Shown piece by piece: positions 36,413 to 44,885 of a stretch of 64,000 nt of DNA. This stretch comes from Bog-756 sp036513075 (GTDB lineage Bacteria; Actinomycetota; Acidimicrobiia; Acidimicrobiales; RAAP-2). Numbering within the stretch: position 1 is the stretch's first letter; every line of letters begins with the position of its first letter. The stretch is taken from assembly GCA_036513075.1 (NCBI GenBank), contig DATBZS010000076.1:1-64000 (forward strand), written 5' to 3'. Position numbers and translations under genes: made by a program. The notes below the pieces were generated by a model. It made no database searches. It had not been told where the DNA came from and worked only from the letters and a program-made list of their open reading frames with translations.

Positions 36413-37926
36413 CCCTTCGATGCCATCCCCACGATGGGTTGGTTGAGCGGCTTCCCGCCTTCGGAGCCGAAGTAGGGGGCCGTCCCGAAGCTGAAGATGC
36501 CACCGTCGGAGGCGACCATCCGGTACCCCAGGCCGTCGCCGGTCAGGGCGAGGCCTTCGATCGGTTGGTTCAGCGGCATCCCGCCGGTCGAGCCGTAGTA
36601 CGGCGCCCCGCCGAAGGCGAAGACGCCGCCGTCCGAAGCCACCAGGTAGTAACCGTGCATGGCGAAGGCCATATTCACGATCGGCTGGTTGAGCTTGGTG
36701 CCGCCTTCGGAGCCCTGGAAGGTGGCGTTGCCGAAGGAGAAGACTCCCCCGTCCTGGCCGACGAGCCAGTAGCCGAGGCCGTCCGGTGACGAGGCGCCGC
36801 CGACGATGGGCGCATTCAGGTGACTCCCTCCCATGCTGCCGTAGGACCTCGCGCCGCCGAACGAGAAGACTCCGCCGTCGGAGGCGATCAACCAGTAACC
36901 AGTTCCGGTCGGGAGAGGCACGATGGCCACGATCGGCGCGTTGAGGGGCTGGCCACCCATGCTGCCGTAGAAACGGGCGTCGCCGAAGGCGAAGACACCG
37001 CCGTCCGAAGCCACCATCCAGTAGCCGTTGCCGTCCAGCGTGGCCGTCCCGCCCACGATGGGCTTGTTCAGGTGCTGGGCACCGAGCGAGCCCAGGAATG
37101 CCGAGCTACCGAAGGAGAAGACCCCACCGTCGCGGGCGAAGAGCCAGTAGCCAGGCAGTACGCCGGGGGTCGTCGTGGGTACCGTGGGCGACGGGCTGGC
37201 GATGGGAGGGGCGTACACGGTGCCCGGGTTGGTGGTCGGGTCGGGAATGGCCCGGCCGTAGCCGCTGGCGCCACTGGGGTCCTGGCTCCTCGGCATGGTG
37301 TCGTACAGGCTGTAGGCGTACCACCGGAAGGAGGACACGCCGGCCAGGCAGACAGTCGGGACGTTCGCCTGATACCCCAGCGAGGTGTTGTAGGCCAGTG
37401 TCACCGTGCAGCTGACCGGGGTGTCGGTCGCCGCGTAGGTGAGCTCACCGTCATAGGTCCCGTCCGGGTTCAGTTGGAAGTACACGTAGTAGAGCGGTGT
37501 GCTGGTGGTTCCGGTCAGGACCGGGTCGATGGCCCAGCCGATGTAGGTGTTGTTGAGCCAATTCAGATCGGTCGCCGGATTGCTGAGGGTGTTCGTCAGC
37601 GCGGTGAACGAGACCGTGGACGTGTCGGCGGTCGCCGTCGCCTTCACCAGGTCGGCGACGTTGGGGTCGGGGCTGGGTCCGGTGACCAGAGTTCCCGGAG
37701 GGGCCTGGTAGCGCACATCGCCTGACGCCTGCGTGTACGACGAGGTCTGTGGGAGTGGGATGTGTGCCACGGCACCATGGCCGGTGGACGCAGTCGCCCC
37801 GGGCACGGTGTCGGCCCCGGCCGGACTGGCGAGTCCAGCCAGCAGGGTCGTCACCAACGCGGCCGATGCGACGCCCGCACGTGCAGTCCTGGCGAGCGGT
37901 GCCTTCGATGAGCGGTTACCGATCAC
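36409..37926 (-). CDS. Secreted six-repeat propeller-like protein
   Basis: The 505-residue protein has an N-terminal signal peptide (LARTARAGVASAALVTTLLAG, cleavage near SPAGADT) and a beta-rich domain with two cysteines. A Pro/Thr linker leads to six repeats of about 42 residues with the pattern GYW-hydrophobic-ASDGGVFSFG-aromatic-GS-GG-LN-PIVG. The repeats suggest a six-bladed propeller exposed outside the cell; similar repeats are common in Acidimicrobiia. The start is the GTG at 37926 after AGGAGGAAGG. It is coupled to the lasso cyclase gene, and its role there is unknown. Confidence 0.75.
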   Translation of the reverse strand: MIGNRSSKAPLARTARAGVASAALVTTLLAGLASPAGADTVPGATASTGHGAVAHIPLPQTSSYTQASGDVRYQAPPGTLVTGPSPDPNVADLVKATATADTSTVSFTALTNTLSNPATDLNWLNNTYIGWAIDPVLTGTTSTPLYYVYFQLNPDGTYDGELTYAATDTPVSCTVTLAYNTSLGYQANVPTVCLAGVSSFRWYAYSLYDTMPRSQDPSGASGYGRAIPDPTTNPGTVYAPPIASPSPTVPTTTPGVLPGYWLFARDGGVFSFGSSAFLGSLGAQHLNKPIVGGTATLDGNGYWMVASDGGVFAFGDARFYGSMGGQPLNAPIVAIVPLPTGTGYWLIASDGGVFSFGGARSYGSMGGSHLNAPIVGGASSPDGLGYWLVGQDGGVFSFGNATFQGSEGGTKLNQPIVNMAFAMHGYYLVASDGGVFAFGGAPYYGSTGGMPLNQPIEGLALTGDGLGYRMVASDGGIFSFGTAPYFGSEGGKPLNQPIVGMASKG

Positions 37927-38031
37927 AGTGGCACCCTTCCTCCTGATCGATGGAATCTCCCAGGTTAGCTGGCCGCGCGGCTCTACGGCTACCTTGGATA
38001 CGACGGCGCGCTGCACGGGTCGCCGCCCGCG

Positions 38032-39945
38032 GTGAGTGACGGCGTGGCTTCGAGAAAGTGGGCACGGGTGAGCGACTCGGACGAACCGGTCACCATCGAC
38101 GAGCTGTTCAGCCCTCGAGAGGCGAGGTCCGCTCGGCAGTTCCCCGCCATGTTCCAACGTGCGCTGAGGATCTCGTGGCGCGCCGCACCACGCCAGGTGG
38201 TCCTGGTCGGTGGCCTGCAGATCGTGAGCGGTGTCGGGCTTGCCGTCGAGGTCCTGCTCGCCCAACGCGTCTTGGCCGTTCTCACCGGCGAGCGTGGTCC
38301 GGTGACGATGCACGCCGCACTCCCCTACGTGATCGCCCTCGCCGTCGTGACCGCCGCGCTCCAGTTCGCCGCGACGGCGGGTGTCGAAGTCACCCGGGTG
38401 CTTTCCGGCCTGGTCGAGAAGTTCGCTATCGGCGAGGTGGCTGAGGCGGCGACATCCGTCGACCTGCTCGACTACGAGCGCACCGAGTTCCACAACGCGC
38501 TCCAGCGCGCACAGCTGGCCGCCACCACCCGGCCCGTGCAGATGGTCAATGGGCTGACCGCGTTGGTGGGCATCCTCTTTGGCATCATAGGTATCGGCAT
38601 CGCCCTGATCCTCATCCAGCCCGGAATCGTCCTGCTCCTGGCGCTCGGCTTCATTCCGGTCTGGCTGGCCTCCCGACGGGCCAGCCGGGCGCTGCGACGA
38701 TTCGCGGTGCGCCAGACCGAGAACGACCGGCAACGGAGCTACCTCTTCCTCGTGCTGACCCACCGCCAGATGGCCGCCGAGGTCCGGGCTTTCTCATTGG
38801 TCGACTACTTCCGCACCAGGCTCGACGCCCTGTACGACACTCGGATGGACGACCTTCGCAAGCTGGCCCGCCAGCGCCTGTACATCGGGCTGGTCGGTAC
38901 CGTGCTCAACACCCTGCTGACCGTCGGCGCCCTGGTGTACCTGATCTGGCTCGTCACGTCGGGCCACCTGTCGCTGGCGTCGGCCGGTGCGGCAGCCGGG
39001 GCCATCCTTCTGCTGGCCCAGAGGGTGAACGGTGTGGGCACCAGCTCGGGGAGCCTCTACGAGAACACGCTGTATATGGAGGACTTCACGAAATTCGTCG
39101 ATCGGCTGCCCGAACTCCGACACAACCGGCCCACGGGCCCGGCGCCTCACGGGTTCACGCGGCTGCGGGCCGACGACCTGCGATTCACCTACCCGAGCCG
39201 GACCCGCCCATCGCTCGACGGAGTGTCCTTGGAGATCGAGCACGACGAGGTGGTCGCCCTGGTCGGCGAGAACGGCTCCGGCAAGACCACGTTGGCCAAG
39301 CTGCTCGCCGGCCTCTACACAACGTCGTCGGGGACGATCCGCTGGGACGACACCGACATCTCGACCTCCGACCCGGACCTGCTCAGGCGGTCGGTAGCGC
39401 TGATCTTCCAGGAGTTCGGCCAGTACGCCATGACCGCCGGGGAAAACATCGGGCTCGGCGATGTGGCGAGGATCGACGACGTCGGCGCCATCGTCGAGGC
39501 GGCCCGGCTGGCACAGGCCGACGGGTTCATCGCCGACCTGCCCCGAGGCTATGACAACCTGCTCGGTTCCGAGTACTTCGGCGGGGCGAACCTCTCCCTT
39601 GGGCAGTGGCAGCGGATCGCCCTCGCTCGGGCATTCTTCCGCGATGCACCGTTCGTGATCCTGGATGAGCCAACCGCCTCGCTCGATCCGCGGGCCGAAG
39701 CGGCACTGTTCGAAAACGTCAGGACCCTCTACCGGGGGCGGGCCGTCCTCCTCATCTCCCACCGGTTCTCGAGTGTTCGGTCGGCCGACAGGATCTACGT
39801 GATGGACTCGGGGAAGATCGTTGAACACGGCACCCACGAGCAGCTAATGGACGAGGACGGGCTCTATGCCGACCTCTTCGAGCTCCAGGCCGCCGCCTAC
39901 GACCCGGCACGGCGTCGCACCACCCGCCCGATCCCCCCCTCGTAG
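38032..39945 (+). CDS. ABC transporter, fused permease and ATPase (probable lasso peptide exporter)
   Basis: The 637-residue half-transporter has about six membrane helices (residues 60-330) and an ATPase domain. The ATPase shows Walker A GENGSGKTTLAKLLAG, signature LSLGQWQRIALAR, Walker B FVILDEPTASLDP and H-loop SHRFSS. There is no N-terminal C39 peptidase domain. Placed between the lasso genes and the NRPS genes, it could serve either product. Lasso clusters usually carry such a D protein, so lasso export is the first choice. A GTG at 38068 is an alternative start. Confidence 0.82.
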   Translation: MSDGVASRKWARVSDSDEPVTIDELFSPREARSARQFPAMFQRALRISWRAAPRQVVLVGGLQIVSGVGLAVEVLLAQRVLAVLTGERGPVTMHAALPYVIALAVVTAALQFAATAGVEVTRVLSGLVEKFAIGEVAEAATSVDLLDYERTEFHNALQRAQLAATTRPVQMVNGLTALVGILFGIIGIGIALILIQPGIVLLLALGFIPVWLASRRASRALRRFAVRQTENDRQRSYLFLVLTHRQMAAEVRAFSLVDYFRTRLDALYDTRMDDLRKLARQRLYIGLVGTVLNTLLTVGALVYLIWLVTSGHLSLASAGAAAGAILLLAQRVNGVGTSSGSLYENTLYMEDFTKFVDRLPELRHNRPTGPAPHGFTRLRADDLRFTYPSRTRPSLDGVSLEIEHDEVVALVGENGSGKTTLAKLLAGLYTTSSGTIRWDDTDISTSDPDLLRRSVALIFQEFGQYAMTAGENIGLGDVARIDDVGAIVEAARLAQADGFIADLPRGYDNLLGSEYFGGANLSLGQWQRIALARAFFRDAPFVILDEPTASLDPRAEAALFENVRTLYRGRAVLLISHRFSSVRSADRIYVMDSGKIVEHGTHEQLMDEDGLYADLFELQAAAYDPARRRTTRPIPPS

Positions 39946-40494
39946 GCGAGCCCGGTCCGCGGCCCCGCCCGGGGTGCGCGCGGCCCTGCCCGTGGTGTGC
40001 GGGATCTGCTCATGCCTCGACGTCCCAGGAAGTCACCTGTAGCGCTATTCCACCCCGGTGTGGGATATTTGCATGGAGGGCAGGGCGGCCGATGGGTTCA
40101 GGACTTCACTGTTCTCCACAGCGGGATCTCTAGCCTCCAATTCCTGATCGATCTTCGCGGAAGCAATGGAGCGACATTGAGTTCACCTGGCTACAGGGCA
40201 ACTTCGGCCTCGATCGGACCGGTATCGACGAACGCGAACGTCCTGGTCGAGCGCGCCGTGAATTGCTCCGGATGTCATCGCCCATTCGCACAATTGGTGC
40301 CGTGCGGACGCAGGGGGATCGATGGCCTGCGGGCCGGCGCAACCCGGGTGGATATGGCTGGATCGAAGCAAGGGACCATCGGCGACTATTCTCGGTCGAG
40401 CGGTTGGTCGGCCAAGGCCGATTCCGGCGTGTCGGGCCGATGCGTCTTTTGCGGGCGCTCGTCCTCCGCCGGACGTGAGGGCTGAGGTCGTTCG
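39946..40494. other. Intergenic region before the NRPS genes
   Basis: This is a 549-base stretch without a convincing gene. It starts with GC-rich inverted sequence just after the ABC transporter stop, which might fold. The middle part (about 40,030-40,290) is less GC-rich than the surrounding genes and lacks coding bias. A frame of 162 codons crosses it but has no recognisable domain. The NRPS promoter presumably lies here, but no clear -35/-10 pair was found. Confidence 0.5.
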
Positions 40495-43400
40495 ATGGCG
40501 GAAGCGGCGGGACAGACGGATGCCCGCGGTGACGTTGCGGGGGAAGCGGATGACCGGAGCCCGGAAGTCATGGCGACCAGTGAAGTCATGGCGACCAGTG
40601 AGGTGAGCGCGCCTGGGACGGGCGCGTCCGGTGCGCCACCACGTCTGTCGGCGGCGAAGCTGGCACTCCTCGAATCCCGACGTCGGAACCTGGCGACCGC
40701 CCCTGCCACCCAGATCCCGCACCTCAACGGATCCGGACCCATCGAGCTGTCGTTCGCCCAGGAGCGGATGTGGATGCTCGACCAGCTCCAGCCGGGCCGC
40801 TCGACCTACAACGCTCCCCGTGCCCTGCGACTCCGAGGGCCACTCGACGTCGAGGCCCTGCAACGGGCCGTCGACGAGATCGTGCGCCGCCACGAGGTGC
40901 TCCGGACCGTCATCACGATCATCGACGGCGTGCCGACCCCGGAGGTCCTCGACACCGGTGCCGCCTTCCGGTTCGTCGACCTCAGTGATTGGAGCGGCCC
41001 GGACCAGGAGGCGGAGGTGCGCCGTCAGGTCGAAGAGGAGGTGCGGACCCCGTTCGACCTGAGCACGGACACGTTGCTGCGGGCCCGGTTGATCAGGCTC
41101 GACGGCGACGACCACGTGCTTGCTCTCGTCTCCCACCACATCGCCTCGGACGACCGATCGAAGCGGATCGTGGCCGCCGAACTGGAGGCCCACTACGACG
41201 CCTTGCGTCAAGGGTCCACGGCCGCGCTCGAGCCGCTGCGGATCCAGTACCGCGACTTCGCCGCGTGGGAGCGGCACAAGTTCACCCAGGGCGGGTCCGC
41301 CGACGATGCCCACTACTGGAAGGTCCAGCTCGACGGGGCCCCGTCGAGCATCGACCTGCCGGCCGACCGGCCGCGCCCGCCGGTCGACAGCAACGAGGGG
41401 GCGACCTTCACGTCGTTCCTCTCGGCTGCGACGTCGGAACGGCTCCGGACCGTCGTCCGCGAACACCGCGCCACCCTGTTCATGGGACTGCACGCCGGAT
41501 TCGCCGCCTTCCTCACCCGGGTCACCGGACAGGACGACGTCGTGGTCGGTACCGCCGTCTCCGGCCGATCGCACGACGACCTCCAGGACCTCATCGGCTA
41601 CTTCTCCAACACCGTCGCCCTTCGCAGCGAGGTGGAGCCGGGGGCCGGATTCGCGGAGCTGCTCGATCACGTCCGCTCGACGACGATCGACGCCTTCGCC
41701 CACCAGGCGCTGCCCTTCGAGAAGCTGGTGGAGTCGGTGCGGCCCGAGCGGGGCGCCCGCCAACACCCGATCTTCCAGGTGATGTTCACGCTGCGCCCCG
41801 GAGGCGTCTCCGTGCCCACCATGGGCGGTCTCGAGGTCCTCCCGTTCAAGTTCCGGAGTGACGGGACCAAGTACGACCTGGCGCTGATCGCCATCGACAC
41901 CGGCGAGACGATCCAGCTCAACTGGGAGTACAGCACCGACCTCTTCGAGCGGACGACGGTGGCACGTCTGGCCGGACAGCTGGCCCTCCTGGTGGACCAG
42001 GCCGTCGCCGACGTCGACCGCCCCATCGACCAGCTCGACCTGGTGGACGACGCCGATCGGCACCGGATGCTCGTCGAGTTCAACGACACCTCGGCACCCG
42101 TCCCGACGACGCGGTGCATCCACGAGCTGGTGGCCGACCGGGCCTCGGCCCACCCCGACGCCGCCGCCGTCGAGTTCCAGGGCGAACAGTTGACCTACGA
42201 CGAGCTCGACCGGTCCGCCAACCGGTTGGCCCGCCGGCTGATGGCGGCCGGCGTCGGGCGAGGCGTCATCGTCGGCGTCTGCCTCGAGCGTTCGCTCGAG
42301 ATGGTCACGACGGTGCTGGCGATCCTGAAGAGCGGCGGCGCCTACGTCCCCCTCGACCCGTCCTATCCGGCCGAGCGCCTCCGGTTCATGGCCACCGATT
42401 CCGGACTGCAGGTGCTGGTGACCGTGGGTGACCTGGCCGGCGAGCTGGCCGAACTCGTGGGCAAGACCGGGACGGTGGCGCGTCTGGACACCGAGGAAGC
42501 CGCACTGCTCGCCTACCCCGATGGCGACCCGGGCGTCGACGTGGCCCCCGACGACCTGGCCTACGTCATCTACACCTCCGGATCCACCGGCGTGCCCAAG
42601 GGGGCGATGATCGAGCACCGGAGCGTGGTGAACCTCGCCCCGGCGATCGCCGACGCCTTCACGATGGAGGTCGGCCACCGGGTCCTCCAGTTCGCCTCGC
42701 TCTGCTTCGATGCCTCGGTGTTCGAGATCCTCGTGCCGCTCATCGTCGGGGCGACGGTGTGCATGGCCCCCCGGGACCAGCTGATGTCGGGGCCGGACCT
42801 GCTCAGGATCCTGGACGACGAACGGATCAACAGCGTCCTGCTCCCCCCGTCGCTGCTGGCGGTGCTGCCCGATGCCGAGCTCCCCCACCTCACGACGATC
42901 TGCTCGGGCGGCGAGGCCTGCCATCCCGACCTCGTCCGGCGCTGGGGCCGGGGCCGGCGCTACATCAACGCCTACGGCCCGACCGAGGCGACCGTCATCT
43001 CGACGATGTATCTGATCGACGGCGACCTGCCCGAGGGCACCGTCACCGTGCCCATCGGGTCTCCCATCGCCAACACCCGGGCCTACGTCCTCGACGAGCA
43101 CCTGCACCCGGTCCCCATCGGCCTGCCCGGCGAGCTCTACATCGGCGGGGCCGGCGTGGGCCGTGGCTATCTCGGTCGTCCCGAACTCACCGCCGAGCGG
43201 TTCGTGGCCGATCCGTTCGGCGGGCAGCCGGGAGGCCGGCTCTACCGCTCAGGTGATCGGGTGCGTTGGCTGGCCGACGGGACGCTCGAGTACGTGGGCC
43301 GCCTCGACAACCAGGTCAAGCTCCGCGGCTACCGCATCGAGCTCGGCGAGATCGAGGAGAGCCTCATCGGCCAGCCGGACGTGCGAGACGCCGCCGTGAT

Positions 43401-44883
43401 CGTGCGTGAGGACGTGCCGGGGAACCCCCGCCTCGTCGCCTATGTCGTGCCCCGAGTCGACGTCGACGTCGACGACCACGGTGATCTGTCCCGCTCCCTC
43501 ATCCGGGCACTGGCGGCCCGCCTCCCGGCCCACATGGTCCCCGCCGCCATCGTCGTCCTCCAGGCCTTTCCGATGACCCCGAGCGGGAAATTGGACCGCA
43601 AGGCACTCCCTCAACCGGTGCGCCATTCCGCCGCGGGCGACGGCACCCGCGTCGTCCGGCAGCCGACCACGCCGGCGCAGGCCGAGGTGGCGACGATGTT
43701 CCGCGAGATCCTCGGCATCACCGACATCGGGATCGACGATGACTTCTTCGACCTGGGCGGCACCTCGCTCCTCGCCACCAAGCTGCTGGTCCGGCTCGAG
43801 TCGACCTTCGGTACACGACCGCCCCTCCACGTCCTGTTCGAGTCGGCCACGGTCGTGGCGTTGGCCGCGTGCGTCGGGGACGTCCGGCAACCGCCCGACG
43901 CCTCCATGCCTCTGGCGCCCGTGTCGCCGGTGATCGTCTCGTTGCAGCACGGCACCGGACCGACGGTCTTCCTGATCCACCAGAACACCGGCCAGGTGCT
44001 CGTCTACCGCGACCTGGTCAAGTGCCTGCCGTCCGACTTCTCGGTGTACGGAGTGCAGGCGGTCGGCCTCGACCGCGTGAGCGAGCCGCTGCGGGACGTC
44101 GCGGAGATGGCCCAGCTCTACGTCGAGGAGATCCGGAGGGTCCAGCCTTTCGGACCGTACTTCTTGGGTGGACACTGCCTCGGGGCGGTCATCGCCCTCG
44201 AGATGACCCATCAGCTGGAGAAGGCGGGCGAAGAGGTCGGCCTCCTGATGGCGAGCGACACGCTCCCCCGCTCCGCACTCGGTCCCCAGAGGCCCTCGAT
44301 CGAGCGGTACCGGAACCACAAGCACTACCTCCTCGTGCTCCGACCCGGGACGAAACGCCTGGCCGTGATGCTGCGCCCTCTGCAGATGACCCTTCTGGAG
44401 GGGTGGAAGTACGGGGTCGCCCACCTCTTCGAACAGCGGTGGTTCCGGCGCACGGCCCGCGGGACCCGACCGTTGGGAGCCGCCGTCGCGGGCGCCCGTG
44501 AGGACGTCCTGCGCCGGGTATCGGGCGTCATGGTCAAGCGCGGGATGACGCTCCCCGCCATCATCGACAACGTCGAGCGCAGTGTCCGCGACGCGGTCCG
44601 GCACTATCCGATGTCACCCGCCGTGCACTGCCCGATCCTGGTGTTCCGTGCCGATCGCAGCGAGGCGAGCACGGCGCTCGCCACCCGCCGGTGGTCCGAC
44701 CACACCACCGGGAGCGTCACCGCCGTCGTCGTCCAGGGCGAGAGTGCCGCCCATTACACGATGATCCGCGAGCCGCTCGTCGACCAGATCGCCGAGCCGT
44801 TCGCAGCCATGATCGTGGCTTTCGCCGCCGGCACGGATGCGCGACCTCCGCGAGCACGCCCCACGGCAGAAGGCACCGACTGA
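40495..44883 (+). CDS. NRPS module C-A-T-TE
   Basis: The 1462-residue synthetase has these parts. A condensation domain spans residues about 80-500 with SHHIASDDRSK near 215, where the final Gly of HHxxxDG is Asp. An adenylation domain spans about 540-1040 with YVIYTSGSTGVPKG at 690, NAYGPTEATV at 825 and PSGKLDRKALP at 1029. A carrier domain has DLGGTSLLATK near 1083, and a thioesterase spans about 1150-1440. By eye the A-domain code is about DAFLCGAVIK, not a known match. The thioesterase elbow is GGHCLGA, with Cys instead of Ser. The disordered N-terminus contains a repeated VMATSE unit. It is first in the operon although it ends in a TE, so gene order does not give module order. Confidence 0.92.
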   Translation: MAEAAGQTDARGDVAGEADDRSPEVMATSEVMATSEVSAPGTGASGAPPRLSAAKLALLESRRRNLATAPATQIPHLNGSGPIELSFAQERMWMLDQLQPGRSTYNAPRALRLRGPLDVEALQRAVDEIVRRHEVLRTVITIIDGVPTPEVLDTGAAFRFVDLSDWSGPDQEAEVRRQVEEEVRTPFDLSTDTLLRARLIRLDGDDHVLALVSHHIASDDRSKRIVAAELEAHYDALRQGSTAALEPLRIQYRDFAAWERHKFTQGGSADDAHYWKVQLDGAPSSIDLPADRPRPPVDSNEGATFTSFLSAATSERLRTVVREHRATLFMGLHAGFAAFLTRVTGQDDVVVGTAVSGRSHDDLQDLIGYFSNTVALRSEVEPGAGFAELLDHVRSTTIDAFAHQALPFEKLVESVRPERGARQHPIFQVMFTLRPGGVSVPTMGGLEVLPFKFRSDGTKYDLALIAIDTGETIQLNWEYSTDLFERTTVARLAGQLALLVDQAVADVDRPIDQLDLVDDADRHRMLVEFNDTSAPVPTTRCIHELVADRASAHPDAAAVEFQGEQLTYDELDRSANRLARRLMAAGVGRGVIVGVCLERSLEMVTTVLAILKSGGAYVPLDPSYPAERLRFMATDSGLQVLVTVGDLAGELAELVGKTGTVARLDTEEAALLAYPDGDPGVDVAPDDLAYVIYTSGSTGVPKGAMIEHRSVVNLAPAIADAFTMEVGHRVLQFASLCFDASVFEILVPLIVGATVCMAPRDQLMSGPDLLRILDDERINSVLLPPSLLAVLPDAELPHLTTICSGGEACHPDLVRRWGRGRRYINAYGPTEATVISTMYLIDGDLPEGTVTVPIGSPIANTRAYVLDEHLHPVPIGLPGELYIGGAGVGRGYLGRPELTAERFVADPFGGQPGGRLYRSGDRVRWLADGTLEYVGRLDNQVKLRGYRIELGEIEESLIGQPDVRDAAVIVREDVPGNPRLVAYVVPRVDVDVDDHGDLSRSLIRALAARLPAHMVPAAIVVLQAFPMTPSGKLDRKALPQPVRHSAAGDGTRVVRQPTTPAQAEVATMFREILGITDIGIDDDFFDLGGTSLLATKLLVRLESTFGTRPPLHVLFESATVVALAACVGDVRQPPDASMPLAPVSPVIVSLQHGTGPTVFLIHQNTGQVLVYRDLVKCLPSDFSVYGVQAVGLDRVSEPLRDVAEMAQLYVEEIRRVQPFGPYFLGGHCLGAVIALEMTHQLEKAGEEVGLLMASDTLPRSALGPQRPSIERYRNHKHYLLVLRPGTKRLAVMLRPLQMTLLEGWKYGVAHLFEQRWFRRTARGTRPLGAAVAGAREDVLRRVSGVMVKRGMTLPAIIDNVERSVRDAVRHYPMSPAVHCPILVFRADRSEASTALATRRWSDHTTGSVTAVVVQGESAAHYTMIREPLVDQIAEPFAAMIVAFAAGTDARPPRARPTAEGTD
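40564..40599. repeat. 18-base tandem repeat in the NRPS N-terminus
   Basis: gaagtcatggcgaccagt occurs twice in direct succession in frame and encodes two EVMATS units. Each copy contains an in-frame ATG, so it could also offer alternative starts, though no ribosome site precedes either. Confidence 0.8.
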
Positions 44884-44885
44884 CC

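Noticed and set aside
39997..40485. Plus-strand frame of 162 codons before the first NRPS gene
   Set aside because: It lacks coding bias and recognisable motifs, lies in a less GC-rich region, and has no good ribosome site.
40183..43107. Very long minus-strand open frame (974 codons) opposite the first NRPS gene
   Set aside because: It is a shadow of the plus-strand C-A-T-TE gene: composition is low in hydrophobic core residues, rich in Gly/Arg/His/Asp, and no domain is recognisable. High-GC genes commonly leave such open antisense frames.
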